Below are positions 1-8,998 of a stretch of DNA of 64,000 bases, in pieces. Every line of letters begins with the position of its first letter. Within the stretch, counting starts at the first letter, position 1. This DNA comes from Thioploca sp. (GTDB lineage Bacteria > Pseudomonadota > Gammaproteobacteria > Beggiatoales > Beggiatoaceae), in contig JAAUSR010000010.1 of assembly GCA_012032555.1 (NCBI GenBank), positions 46,132 through 110,131 on the forward strand. The letters run 5' to 3'. The notes below the pieces were generated by a model. It was not told where the DNA came from and did no database searches. It saw nothing but the letters and a program-made list of their open reading frames with translations. Both the position numbers and the translations under genes were made by a program.

Positions 1-579
1 CGGTTCAAATAAAGTAACACTCTGATCTAAAAGATGATAAATGCCTTTAAAAAATTTACCCATCCCAATGGGCCAAGTAATCGGTGCACAATGAATTTGG
101 AGAATTCTTTCAATTTCATCTATTAAATCAATTGGTTCTCTGCCTTCGCGATCTAATTTATTAATAAAAGTTAAAATCGGTGTATGACGTAGGCGACATA
201 CTTCTAGTAATTTAATCGTTTGTTCTTCAACCCCCTTAGCAGAATCAATGACCATTAAAGCGCAATCAACTGCGGTTAGGGTACGGTAAGTATCTTCGGA
301 AAAATCTTCATGACCCGGTGTATCGAGTAAATTGATGATAACGTTTTGATAGGTGAATTGCATGACCGATGAAGTGACCGAAATACCCCGTTGTTTTTCG
401 AGTTCCATCCAATCGGAAGTCGCATGACGTGCCGCTTTGCGTCCTTTAACGGTACCCGCTAATTGGATAGCGCCACCAAAAAGTAAAAGTTTTTCAGTTA
501 GCGTCGTTTTACCCGCATCCGGGTGAGAGATGATAGCAAAAGTACGACGTTGAGCAATTTCTTCAACCAATTTAGGCAT
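1..579 (-). CDS. prfC: Peptide chain release factor 3 (RF3), N-terminal part, cut by the window edge
   Basis: RF3 is a cytoplasmic GTPase that recycles RF1/RF2 from the ribosome after peptide release. The reverse frame starts with ATG at 579 and stays open for 193 codons to the window edge. The N-terminal translational GTPase motifs are all visible: P-loop HPDAGKTT (about residues 19-26), RGIS in switch I (64-67), DTPGHEDF as G3 (86-93) and NKLD as G4 (140-143). The invariant RF3 stretches [19 protein letters not shown] and [12 protein letters not shown] separate it from EF-G. About two thirds of the protein lies outside the window. It is transcribed away from msbA. Confidence 0.96.
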   Translation of the reverse strand, partial: MPKLVEEIAQRRTFAIISHPDAGKTTLTEKLLLFGGAIQLAGTVKGRKAARHATSDWMELEKQRGISVTSSVMQFTYQNVIINLLDTPGHEDFSEDTYRTLTAVDCALMVIDSAKGVEEQTIKLLEVCRLRHTPILTFINKLDREGREPIDLIDEIERILQIHCAPITWPIGMGKFFKGIYHLLDQSVTLFEP

Positions 580-764
580 ACCTTAGATTTAATGAGCTAA
601 TTAAACAGTTAAAAAATACTTTAAATTAAAAGTATATCAAATTGTTCAGCGCAGTTGGACTGAATAAAGTTATTGACCTAGGGCAATCGCACTATCTTAC
701 AGAGACTGCCAGCTTTAGGAGTCTTTCCAGATAGCGGTTATCTCCTCTGACGTACTGGAATACT

Positions 765-886
765 GGGTTCGTACTACTCCAAAATTTTTGAATAGGCTTA
801 AATATCAGTGCATTACAAAATAGAGGTAACATACATAACTAATTGATATTTAAATAATTATGATTTTTTTAGAATAGTACGAACCC
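765..886. repeat. 12-bp inverted repeat in the prfC-msbA intergenic region
   Basis: The 431-bp gap between prfC and msbA contains no credible gene. It holds a perfect 12-bp inverted repeat, GGGTTCGTACTA (765-776) and TAGTACGAACCC (875-886), separated by 98 bp. The arms could be ends of a small palindromic element or binding sites; nothing else in the window links them to a function. The divergent promoters of prfC and msbA must also lie here, but no confident -35/-10 pair was identified. Confidence 0.5.
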
Positions 887-1010
887 GGTACCTATAAATT
901 AGAATGACTATAATTGTACTGGGTAAAATCAAACCCTTATAATACTTTCGTTAGATTGAGTTTAAAAACTGTCTAAATCATTGTATTGTTCACCGGTAAA
1001 AATATCATCA

Positions 1011-2801
1011 ATGCAAAGTCAAACACTTTATCTCCGCTTACTGAGTTACGTCGTTCCTTATTGGTCTAAATTTGCCTGGGTTATTTTAGCAATTATCATT
1101 ATGGCTATTACAGACCCGGTTTTAGCTGCATTGATTCAACCTTTGCTTGATGGTGGGTTTGTGAACAAAGATCCAGCGACTATTCAAGCCATGCCTTTTT
1201 TATTAATGTTATTAGTTTTAATCAAAGGTTTAGCTATGTTAGCTAGTCAAGTGGGTATGACTTGGGTAGCATCACGCTTAGTGATGGATTTGCGGACTGA
1301 TTTATTTCGTAAAATTCTAACCTTACCGGCAACGGCTTTCGATAATTATTCTGCTGGGGTATTGTTGTCAAAAGTAACTTATGATGTCAGTCGAGTAATG
1401 GCAGCTGCTACAGATACCTTGGTGATTTTAGTTCGAGATAGTTTAACCGTAATTGGGTTATTAGGGTGGATGTTTTATCTCAACTGGCAACTTTCTTTAA
1501 TTGTTTTCGCTGTAGTCCCTTTTATTATCGGTATCGTTCGGTTCATTAGCAAACAATTACGCGGAATAAATCTTTCTATACAAGAAGCAATGGGTGAAAT
1601 GACTCGTATTTTAGAAGAAGCGATCAGCGGACATAAATTAGTTAAAATATTTGGTGGACAGTATTACGAACAAACTCGGTTTCAAGTGGCGAGTAATCAA
1701 GTGCGTCACCTAGAAGTCAAAACCCAAATGACCTCGGGGTTGAGCGTATTTATTGTGCAAATGTTAACCGCTTCAGCATTGGGTATCATCGTTTATATTG
1801 CGACTTACCAATCAGCAACAGATAACATTACGGTAGGTGGTTTTGTGTCCTTATTTACGGCGATGGGGATGTTATTTGCGCCGGTCAAACGATTAACTAA
1901 AGTTAACGATCAATTACAACAGGGACTTGCTGCTGCACACAGTGTTTTTGCCTTGCTTGATCAAATCTCTGAAACCAACGATTTATGCCAACACCATTAT
2001 TTAGAAGCAAAACCAGTGCGTTTATCAGGGAAGTTAAGTTTTCAGCAGCTTTATTTTACTTATGATCTCTCTCATCGTCTGATACTCCAAGCGATTTCGC
2101 TAACCATTATGCCTGGTGAAACCATTGCGTTAGTGGGTACTTCTGGTAGCGGTAAAACGACTTTAGCTCATTTAATTCCACGTTTTTATCCGGTTTCAAC
2201 GGGGCAATTGTTGGTTGATGATATCGATATTAATGAATTACCTTTAGACGTATTGCGAGCAAATATTGCCTTAGTTAGTCAAGAAGTCGTGTTATTTAAT
2301 GATAGCGTTGCTGCTAATATTGCTTATGGAGAAATGGCAGCCGCACCACGTGAGCAAATTATTGCCGCAGCTAACTCAGCCTATGCAATGGAATTTATTG
2401 AACAAATGCCTAATCATTTCGAAACGATTATTGGTGAAAGAGGAGTAAAATTATCGGGTGGACAGCGGCAGCGATTGGCTATTGCGCGCGCCCTGTTAAA
2501 GAATGCACCGATTTTGATTTTAGATGAAGCGACTTCTGCATTAGATAGTCAATCAGAACTTCAAGTCCAAGAATCTCTAGAGAAATACAAACGAGGATGT
2601 ACCACTATTATCATTGCTCACCGGCTATCAACGATTGCGACCGCTGATCGAATTGTGGTAATGGAAAAGGGTAAAATTGTTGAAATGGGAACTCATGCAG
2701 AATTATTAACAATAAACGGGGTTTACGCGAAATTATATCAAGGACAAGTAGTACAAAATAAAGGAGGAGATGAGATAAATATGGGCAAACAAAATTGCTG
2801 A
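1011..2801 (+). CDS. msbA: Lipid A export ABC transporter, fused permease/ATPase MsbA
   Basis: This inner-membrane half-transporter flips core-lipid A to the periplasmic leaflet using ATP and works as a homodimer. The 596-residue length matches the family. An N-terminal membrane domain (about 1-320, six segments) is followed by a nucleotide-binding domain with Walker A GTSGSGKT (376-383), signature LSGGQ (481-485), Walker B ILILDE (501-506) and the H-loop histidine (537). The frame is open from a TTG at 981, but ATG 1011 starts where the family starts, so it is preferred; its ribosome site is weak. The tail beyond the ATPase is unusually polar. The usual partner lpxK does not follow. LptG for the next export step is encoded 4 kb downstream. 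Confidence 0.93.
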   Translation: MQSQTLYLRLLSYVVPYWSKFAWVILAIIIMAITDPVLAALIQPLLDGGFVNKDPATIQAMPFLLMLLVLIKGLAMLASQVGMTWVASRLVMDLRTDLFRKILTLPATAFDNYSAGVLLSKVTYDVSRVMAAATDTLVILVRDSLTVIGLLGWMFYLNWQLSLIVFAVVPFIIGIVRFISKQLRGINLSIQEAMGEMTRILEEAISGHKLVKIFGGQYYEQTRFQVASNQVRHLEVKTQMTSGLSVFIVQMLTASALGIIVYIATYQSATDNITVGGFVSLFTAMGMLFAPVKRLTKVNDQLQQGLAAAHSVFALLDQISETNDLCQHHYLEAKPVRLSGKLSFQQLYFTYDLSHRLILQAISLTIMPGETIALVGTSGSGKTTLAHLIPRFYPVSTGQLLVDDIDINELPLDVLRANIALVSQEVVLFNDSVAANIAYGEMAAAPREQIIAAANSAYAMEFIEQMPNHFETIIGERGVKLSGGQRQRLAIARALLKNAPILILDEATSALDSQSELQVQESLEKYKRGCTTIIIAHRLSTIATADRIVVMEKGKIVEMGTHAELLTINGVYAKLYQGQVVQNKGGDEINMGKQNC

Positions 2802-2885
2802 CCATAATGTCATTAAATAACAGACTATCATGGTCAGAAATGATCTATTTCTTCAACTTATTATTAGATTTTATTAGTAACTACT

Positions 2886-3365
2886 TTATTGTGATAAAAC
2901 ACAATCGTAATGAATAAGACTAAAAATTTCTGGTCTTAAAACCGATTGTTGTAAAGTAGCACTACATTCAACGATAGGTCCAGAAATGGGGTTACCATGC
3001 AAATATGGAATAATAGTGGGTACAAGAATTTTGGGAATTTCTAATAAACCCGTTGAGGGGGTAAATTTAGCATAACAAGGGTTAGATTCAGTAATTTCTC
3101 CTATTAAGGTATAACTTTCGATTCTAATATCTGCAAAGCCAAAAGGTAAACTTAATACCATAGCAGAATATAGCCCCATGGTTTGATTCTGGGGAGGAAT
3201 GGGATTCCCGTTTATATCGGTAAATATGGGCATTTCTACAAAGTCTAATTCAACTTGCCGAGTGTCATTAGAATATATACCGACTTCAGGACACAAATCA
3301 GCTATAGCTAATGAGGGGATAAACCAAGCTAGCCATAGTAATGGTCTTACTGAGACTTTTTTCAT
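2886..3365 (-). CDS. Small secreted protein consisting of a four-cysteine domain also found on the ExeM-like nuclease
   Basis: The 159-residue product has an N-terminal signal peptide (cleavage likely after about residue 22, ending SLAIA) and then a single domain of about 135 residues. No named family was recognised. The whole mature part aligns by eye with residues 878-1005 of the secreted nuclease at 49552-52569: shared blocks include TDINGN/TDINGQ, PFGFAD, VPT-PYL, and ECSATLQQS followed by LR-E-FSL. Four cysteines fall at matching places in both, which suggests two disulfides in an exported fold. It is a single gene between convergent msbA and the queC-pal pair. Function unknown; a binding or targeting module is one possibility. 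Confidence 0.75.
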   Translation of the reverse strand: MKKVSVRPLLWLAWFIPSLAIADLCPEVGIYSNDTRQVELDFVEMPIFTDINGNPIPPQNQTMGLYSAMVLSLPFGFADIRIESYTLIGEITESNPCYAKFTPSTGLLEIPKILVPTIIPYLHGNPISGPIVECSATLQQSVLRPEIFSLIHYDCVLSQ

Positions 3366-3668
3366 TGTAGTTTCTCCTACTTATATAAAGTCAAATTAAT
3401 AAGAAAATAACTCCGGTTGTTAAAGCTTATTGCCTTATCTTTTTAGATAACTCTATTCATTAACCCACTTTTATATTAGCAGTTTTTTTCGAAAAAACTT
3501 AATTTGCTATCAATATTTTAAATATAGGTTGGACATTGCTCCGTGTGTCCAACTTTAGGTTTCTATGTGGGTTCAACTTCAAATTACGGTTGGATACGCT
3601 AACGCTTGATCCGACCTAAGTAAAATTTTGAATTAGTTATAGTTTAATTCATTTTTAGATTAGTGTGA
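3366..3668. repeat. Gene-free stretch with two small hairpins
   Basis: No gene is seen between the small secreted protein and queC. Two imperfect hairpins lie close together: GTTGGACA/TGTCCAAC (3528-3553) and GGTTGGAT/ATCCGACC (3588-3616, one G-T pair). They look like copies of short dispersed palindromes and are not followed by a clear T-run on either strand, so they are not called as terminators. Confidence 0.45.
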
Positions 3669-4373
3669 TTAGGATAAATATCGAGTCGGATCAGTTATTC
3701 CCAAAACCCGAAATCCTTCAGCACGTAACCGACACGCGTCACAAACCCCACAAGCATAACCGGCAGAGTTAGCTTGATAACAAGAAATGGTCAGACTGTA
3801 ATCGATTCCTAAACGTAATCCTGCTTGAATAATCTGAGTTTTTTTTAAATAAATTAGGGGAGTATGTATTTTAAAATGGTGACCTTCTACACCGGCTTTA
3901 GTCGCTAAATTAGCCATTTTTTCAAAAGCCATTATAAATTCAGGTCGGCAATCCGGATAACCAGAATAATCTACTGCATTTACACCAATAAAAATATCAT
4001 AAGCAGATAATACTTCTGCCCAACCTAAAGCAAATGCCAGAAATATTGTATTACGAGCGGGTACATAAGTAACGGGAATTTGGTGAGTAATACCGGTTGT
4101 TGGTACTTCAATCTGCCTATCGGTTAGGGCTGAGCCACCAATACTGTCTAAATTTAATTGAATGAATTTGTGTTCAATAACACCTAATTGGCTAGTTATT
4201 TGACGAGCAGCTTGCAATTCCACCCGGTGGCGTTGACCGTAATCAAAACTTAAAGCATAACAAGCATAACCCTGTGATTTTGCAATAGCCAGTGTAGTAG
4301 CAGAATCTAATCCCCCTGAAACGAGAATAATAGCCTTATTGAGATTTACCGGTGCGATCATCACGCTACTCAA
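3669..4373 (-). CDS. queC: 7-cyano-7-deazaguanine (preQ0) synthase QueC
   Basis: QueC is a cytoplasmic enzyme that converts 7-carboxy-7-deazaguanine to preQ0 with ammonia and ATP, on the route to queuosine in tRNA. The 234-residue protein has the PP-loop SGGLDS (19-24) and the zinc-binding cysteines at C198, C208, C211 and C214 in the C-terminal CGVCDAC region. The conserved [10 protein letters not shown] and [12 protein letters not shown] blocks are also present. It lies 67 bp downstream of pal on the same strand, the order seen in many gammaproteobacterial tol-pal-que clusters. The neighbouring queE, tolB and cpoB genes of such clusters are absent here. Confidence 0.95.
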   Translation of the reverse strand: MSSVMIAPVNLNKAIILVSGGLDSATTLAIAKSQGYACYALSFDYGQRHRVELQAARQITSQLGVIEHKFIQLNLDSIGGSALTDRQIEVPTTGITHQIPVTYVPARNTIFLAFALGWAEVLSAYDIFIGVNAVDYSGYPDCRPEFIMAFEKMANLATKAGVEGHHFKIHTPLIYLKKTQIIQAGLRLGIDYSLTISCYQANSAGYACGVCDACRLRAEGFRVLGITDPTRYLS

Positions 4374-4440
4374 TAATTAAAAGAGACCAAGTACGTGTTA
4401 TTTATTAGAAAACAACACGTACTCAATTTATTTAATACCT

Positions 4441-4977
4441 TTATGGATAAATTATTTCAACCCGACGATTAAGTTGCCAATCATGTTCATTATGACCTAA
4501 TGCCACGGGTTGCTCTTCACCATAGCTTAAAGTGGTCATTTGATTTCCAGATACACCCAATGACATCAGGGCACCTTTAGCCGATTCAGCACGTCGCTCC
4601 CCTAAGGCTAAATTATATTCGCGTGAACCACGTTCATCAGCATGTCCTTCTAGACGGACTTGCATACTTGGATTGTTACTGAGATAAGCAGCATGCTGCT
4701 CAAGTATAACACGTGCTTCGGGTCTAATATCACTCATATCATAATCAAAGTGAATGACTCGTTCACTCGGAATACTACCGACACCCATCGTATCAGATAG
4801 TCCACCTCCAGTTGTTTCCGAGCCGGCGCCTCCAGAACTATCCAAATTTGTTTGACCATCTCCTAACACGCCAGTTGACGTTCCGGGAGATGCAGTTGGT
4901 TTTTTAGGTTTGCTACTACAACCGCTAAATGCAATTACCGTTACTAATATAAATACTAAGTAACTCAATTTATTCAT
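4441..4977 (-). CDS. pal: Peptidoglycan-associated lipoprotein Pal
   Basis: Pal is an outer-membrane lipoprotein that binds peptidoglycan and the Tol machinery during cell constriction. The 178-residue product has a lipobox ending FSGC with the lipidated cysteine at residue 20, a Ser/Thr/Gly-rich linker (about 21-70) and an OmpA-like peptidoglycan-binding domain (about 73-178) with VIHFDYD, GHADERGS and NLALGERRA. Length and domain order are normal. It precedes queC in a probable two-gene transcript; tolB, which usually sits directly upstream, is missing, and the upstream neighbour is a divergent membrane protein. A 292-bp AT-rich divergent promoter region separates the two. Confidence 0.95.
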   Translation of the reverse strand: MNKLSYLVFILVTVIAFSGCSSKPKKPTASPGTSTGVLGDGQTNLDSSGGAGSETTGGGLSDTMGVGSIPSERVIHFDYDMSDIRPEARVILEQHAAYLSNNPSMQVRLEGHADERGSREYNLALGERRAESAKGALMSLGVSGNQMTTLSYGEEQPVALGHNEHDWQLNRRVEIIYP

Positions 4978-5269
4978 AGAATTAACTCCATTAAATCCCT
5001 ATTTTCAAATGAACGAATACAATCAATATAACTGGTTTGTTTTTTTTCCGTTTCTATTAAGTAAAAGAATTAAATATTATAGATATTTTTTTTGGTGATG
5101 ACGAATTATTTTTTTGTTAGATTAACTTATTTTTAACTAGCTTAATTCAAGATATAATCTGTTGTTTTATAATAATTTTATTATAGGAACGGGTATTGAC
5201 GTTCACATTTGACTTTGATATTGTGCAATTCTGATCTTAATAATAATTATTAAATAACCTAAATCACTT

Positions 5270-5872
5270 ATGAGCAATTTTCGCATTTTCTTTTTTATAG
5301 CGCTTACTTTTTATAGTATTACGCTTCTCTATATCGAAAAACATACTTCTCAAGATTTCGTTAGGAATTTTTTTACCGACATTCAAGGTCCAGTTTTCTT
5401 TTATGCTATTAATACGAGTTTAAGTGTATTTCTATTATGGTCAACAGCATTAGTATTTGCTATTTGTTTATTATGTATTGATTCACTGAAAGCACAATCA
5501 GAAAAATTATTTTATTTTTCTCAAATAGGTCTTTTTGTATGGTTAGGTTTTGATGATCGATTCTTAATACATGAACATTTATCACATTGGGTGGGTGAAA
5601 CCTATATTATACTGAGTTTAAGTTTATTAGAGATATATTTTCTGATAACGTTAGGTCAACTCCATAAACAACCGCAATCAGCACTTTTTTATCTCTGCAT
5701 GGGCGCAATTTTTACAGGAATAATGATAGTAATCGACACTTTTATGCCTTCTCATCTCATGCTGCGATTATCCGCTGAAGATTTATCTAAATTGTGGGGA
5801 ACTTTTTTTCTATTCTTATTCGCCTGGGAAATACTGAAATATAAAATTCAACAACTGAAAAACCAAAATTAG
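5270..5872 (+). CDS. Polytopic membrane protein of unknown function
   Basis: The 200-residue product is strongly hydrophobic with about five predicted transmembrane segments (near 5-22, 45-70, 80-97, 110-130, 136-155, possibly one more at 175-190). A central motif, DDRFLIHEHL, with several His and acidic residues sits at a membrane edge and could bind a metal or form an active site, but this is only inference. The C-terminus is lysine- and glutamine-rich, probably cytoplasmic. No family was recognised. It stands alone between pal (divergent) and lptG (198 bp downstream, same strand). Confidence 0.75.
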   Translation: MSNFRIFFFIALTFYSITLLYIEKHTSQDFVRNFFTDIQGPVFFYAINTSLSVFLLWSTALVFAICLLCIDSLKAQSEKLFYFSQIGLFVWLGFDDRFLIHEHLSHWVGETYIILSLSLLEIYFLITLGQLHKQPQSALFYLCMGAIFTGIMIVIDTFMPSHLMLRLSAEDLSKLWGTFFLFLFAWEILKYKIQQLKNQN

Positions 5873-6070
5873 TGACATAGTATTTTACTAGTTAGAGTGA
5901 ATGTAATTCACACTCACATAACATCAAATGTCACGATAAAATTCAATTTTATTGAAAGCACTCCTATCACTAAACAGTTTCTATTTAATTGCTAAAAAGT
6001 ATTGAGCTTATTTTGGAATAATACGGTCATATTTTGGTTAAATCACCTTTATTATTAATTTGTTTTAAAA

Positions 6071-7153
6071 ATGAAAATAGTTGATCGATACATTACTCAA
6101 ACAGTATTGTCAGGAACGTTAATCGTATTATTCATTTTAGTTGGTTTATTTACTTTTTTTTCTTTTATTGATGAACTTGATGATATCGGTAAACAACGTT
6201 ATGGTCTGCAACAAGTCATTCAATATATTGCTTTAGAAATTCCTCAACATATTTATGATCTATTTCCAAGTGCGATTTTGCTTGGTAGTTTATTAGGATT
6301 AGGAATATTAGCTAATCATAATGAATTGACCGTGATGCGAGCCGCCGGTTTATCTATCTTACGCATCGTAATTGCCGTCTTAAAAATAGGATTATTACTC
6401 ACGTTGTTAGCCATGTTAATTGGTGAAACATTATCACCATTGAGTCAACAATATGCTTATCATAGCCGAGCGGTTGCGCAATCAGAACATGAAAATCAAC
6501 AAATTGTTTTTAGTAATCGCTACGGCTTTTGGGCTAGAGATGGTAATGATTTTATTAATATTACTACCATTTTCCCTGAAGGTAGTTTTGGTGGTATTGC
6601 CCTATATCAGTTTGATGATCAACAAAATTTGCAAATGGTTACTTATGCAAGGATAGCTTATTATCAAAATGGTCAATGGTTACTTAAACAAGTGGAGAGA
6701 AATCATATCCAGGCTAATCAAATCACACGAGAGTATTTAGAGAGTACGACTTGGAATAATGCAGTATTAAAGCCCGAGTTAATCAAAATCGTGGTTATTC
6801 ACCCACATCAATTATCTAGTTTAGGCTTGTATAAATATATTCAATATTTAAAACATAATGAACAACAAACCGCTCAATATGAGTTCGCTTTTTGGACACG
6901 CTTATCTTATCCTTTAACAGCTGCAACGATGCTAATTTTAGCAATTCCTTTTATTTTCGGTTCATTACGCAGTGTATCAATAGGACAACGTATTTTGGTT
7001 GGTGCATTAATTGGTGTAGGATTTCATATGCTTAATCAAGCTTCTGGTAATATTGGATTAGTTTATGGTATTAGCCCAGTTGTAAGTGCCTTGTTTCCTC
7101 CATTATTATTTTTAATTGTGGCTTTGTTTTTGATGCAACGCGTAATCTTTTAA
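6071..7153 (+). CDS. lptG: Lipopolysaccharide export permease LptG
   Basis: LptG is one of the two inner-membrane permeases (with LptF) of the LptB2FG complex that extracts LPS toward the outer membrane. The 360-residue length is standard. The N-terminal VDRYITQTVL and the MRAAGLSILRI coupling-helix block, a central periplasmic jellyroll-like part (about 140-270) and a C-terminal membrane bundle with FIFGSLRSVSIGQRI are typical, and the sequence follows Escherichia coli LptG throughout. LptF, normally just upstream, is not in the window, so lptFG is split here. The upstream gene is the unknown membrane protein, which is not an LptF homologue. Confidence 0.92.
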   Translation: MKIVDRYITQTVLSGTLIVLFILVGLFTFFSFIDELDDIGKQRYGLQQVIQYIALEIPQHIYDLFPSAILLGSLLGLGILANHNELTVMRAAGLSILRIVIAVLKIGLLLTLLAMLIGETLSPLSQQYAYHSRAVAQSEHENQQIVFSNRYGFWARDGNDFINITTIFPEGSFGGIALYQFDDQQNLQMVTYARIAYYQNGQWLLKQVERNHIQANQITREYLESTTWNNAVLKPELIKIVVIHPHQLSSLGLYKYIQYLKHNEQQTAQYEFAFWTRLSYPLTAATMLILAIPFIFGSLRSVSIGQRILVGALIGVGFHMLNQASGNIGLVYGISPVVSALFPPLLFLIVALFLMQRVIF

Positions 7154-7214
7154 CAGAATTAGAATGATAATTAGAAAGTTAATTTTTGATATTTAATTCA
7201 CCGATCAAGCCATA

Positions 7215-7550
7215 TTTTTCGGCTTAGTGCTACTGTCTGTTCTTGGTGTCCGCACGGTGTTGATGGGCACAGACAATTGTAGCATCAATCATAATATAAG
7301 TGGTCGACGTCCTCTATCCACACGGGAAGAATTCATTTCCCTCTGTTTTTGCTTTGCGATGGATGACTCGATAATCTCCAAACTGTTCCGGCTAGTCTCC
7401 CCCAGGAATTTTGGCTCGATAGCGATACAGTAACGCTTCGACGAACAGACGGTTATCTTTAGCACTAGCATTAACAGTGTCTTCGCGGTCTAGTAACCAA
7501 TCTGTAATCTATCCCCCTTGATTGTTCCACAAAGCATAACGCCTTGTCAT
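7215..7550 (-). pseudogene. Remnant of an IS5-family (IS427-like) transposase
   Basis: Translating the reverse strand in pieces gives recognisable IS5/IS427 transposase N-terminal text: MTRRYALW at 7550, then DNRLFVEALLYRYRAKIP, QFGDYRVIHR and MIDATIVCAHQH. These blocks lie in different frames and are broken by stops, and the C-terminal half of the enzyme is absent. The fragment covers only about 110 of the usual 250 or more codons. It sits between lptG and the cold-shock protein and marks an old insertion. The exact ends are uncertain and no terminal repeats were found. Confidence 0.75.
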
Positions 7551-7778
7551 AGATTGTCAGTACCCTAAATTTCAAATGAATAGTATAGAGGTGCTATGAA
7601 TACAATGGGCAAAAAGTCAAGTAGTTTAATTGATGACACCCCCTAGATTTGATATGAGATAACCATAATTGTTTTGATTTTCCTTATTTGAATTATTGGC
7701 ACTTTTTATGCTAAAAAAATACTGTGACAATAATAAAAATTATTATAAACAATAACATACTACTACACTAGGGAAAAA

Positions 7779-8060
7779 ATGAGAACTTTTATCTATTTAG
7801 GTCTCTTATCAGCATTCTGGTACTTTACTTTACCAAGCAATATCATGGCAGGTGAAGGTTGGCAAGATGGTGTTGTTAAATGGTTTAATGCCAAAGCCGG
7901 TTATGGTCAAATTATTTCTCCAAGAGAAGAAGACATATTTGTACACCATAGTGTTATTGAAGGTTCACAGAAAAAATTAATGACAAATCAGCGAGTACAA
8001 TATCAAGCCATTAAAGAACAGGGAAGATGGAAAGCTATTAAAGTTAAAATAATAAACTAA
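7779..8060 (+). CDS. Cold-shock-domain protein with an N-terminal signal peptide
   Basis: The 93-residue product begins with a hydrophobic signal-like segment (about 1-24, ending NIMAG) followed directly by one cold-shock domain (about 29-93). The domain keeps DGVVKWFNAKAGYGQI, an RNP1-like strand, and EEDIFVHHSVI, an RNP2-like strand, the surfaces that bind single-stranded RNA or DNA in the CspA family. The ATG is preceded by a modest GGGAA site. Ordinary cold-shock proteins are cytoplasmic and start directly with the domain; an exported or membrane-tethered one is unusual. It stands alone downstream of an IS remnant. Confidence 0.8.
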   Translation: MRTFIYLGLLSAFWYFTLPSNIMAGEGWQDGVVKWFNAKAGYGQIISPREEDIFVHHSVIEGSQKKLMTNQRVQYQAIKEQGRWKAIKVKIIN

Positions 8061-8404
8061 CCTTATCATATGTCATATAAATGACACAGTGACTAATTTC
8101 GGTCAGTCATAACTACACTACATTTCAAGTTTTCACTAAAATCCGGTAGGAATATCGTTTAAGAGAGGCTTTTTGTTTATTCTTTTAAGACCCAATGAAA
8201 GAAAAAATAAAAAGTCATTTTCTACCTTAATTTAGTATTCTTAATTAAAATAAGTAATGTCCCCGTCTACTTAATCAACTATACTAAAACACTTATTTAA
8301 GCTTATTTAAGTTCAAAATAACTTGTTTTAACCTAAATAATAAACTACTTAATAAATCAATCTCTCATCTTTATTTAACTAACGACTGTTTAACAGTAAT
8401 CGCT
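8061..8404. other. Gene-free AT-rich stretch
   Basis: No open frame with coding character, RNA gene or clear terminator was seen in this 344-bp gap. It presumably carries the promoter of the following gene. Confidence 0.5.
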
Positions 8405-8902
8405 ATGTACTTATTAACACTCTTTCATAGTTTCTTAACAACTTTAAAAGGCTTTACCATTTTACTCATTATATTCATAAGCATTGGGATCGGATTTGGA
8501 ACAACTAGCCTGCAACAATTAAATCAGGGATCACGTCAGTTTGTTGATACTACTATGCTAAGTTTGCTAATTCATTGGGATAATCATAAATTTTTTGCTT
8601 ATACCAGTGATAGATTACAACAACGATTAACTCCGGGACAGCTACAGCAAATGAAATGGGTATTTAACCAATTAGGTCATTTATTAAATTATCAAGGAGC
8701 TATTGGTGGGATATTTCACTCACCAACGACTTGGTGGCAAGTGGGTGCTCGTTATAAAATTCAAGCCAATTTTGAAGGAGGAAAGTTTATTGCTCTAATT
8801 ACTTTAATCAAACAAGATGGTCATTGGGCAATTGCCCAATTTAATTATCGGTGTAATTTTTATCCCATCGAAAAAAAAGTTGGATCATTAATACTTGTTT
8901 AA
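8405..8902 (+). CDS. Membrane-anchored hypothetical protein
   Basis: The 165-residue product has one strong N-terminal membrane segment (about 14-34) and then a soluble part of about 125 residues rich in Q, W and F. The C-terminal half, with ARYKIQANFEGGKFIALITL and GHWAIAQFNY, reads like the curved sheet of an NTF2-like or DUF4864-type fold, but this is only a pattern impression. No catalytic residues stand out. The terminal stretch after about 155 is loose. Single gene; convergent with phosphoribulokinase. Function unknown. Confidence 0.65.
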   Translation: MYLLTLFHSFLTTLKGFTILLIIFISIGIGFGTTSLQQLNQGSRQFVDTTMLSLLIHWDNHKFFAYTSDRLQQRLTPGQLQQMKWVFNQLGHLLNYQGAIGGIFHSPTTWWQVGARYKIQANFEGGKFIALITLIKQDGHWAIAQFNYRCNFYPIEKKVGSLILV

Positions 8903-8998
8903 ATAATGGTAAGGTGTACTTTCAACTTATTACTGTTCTAAAATTGAGTTTAAGTAAAGATAAGACCTTCAATTGAAGGTCTCACCTAAATCAAGATA

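Noticed and set aside
3669..4977. PreQ1 riboswitch ahead of queC
   Set aside because: queC lies only 67 bp behind pal and that gap shows no recognisable preQ1 aptamer.
7227..7471. Two small overlapping open frames near 7.3 kb as genes
   Set aside because: They fall within the IS5-type transposase relic and are explained by its broken frames.
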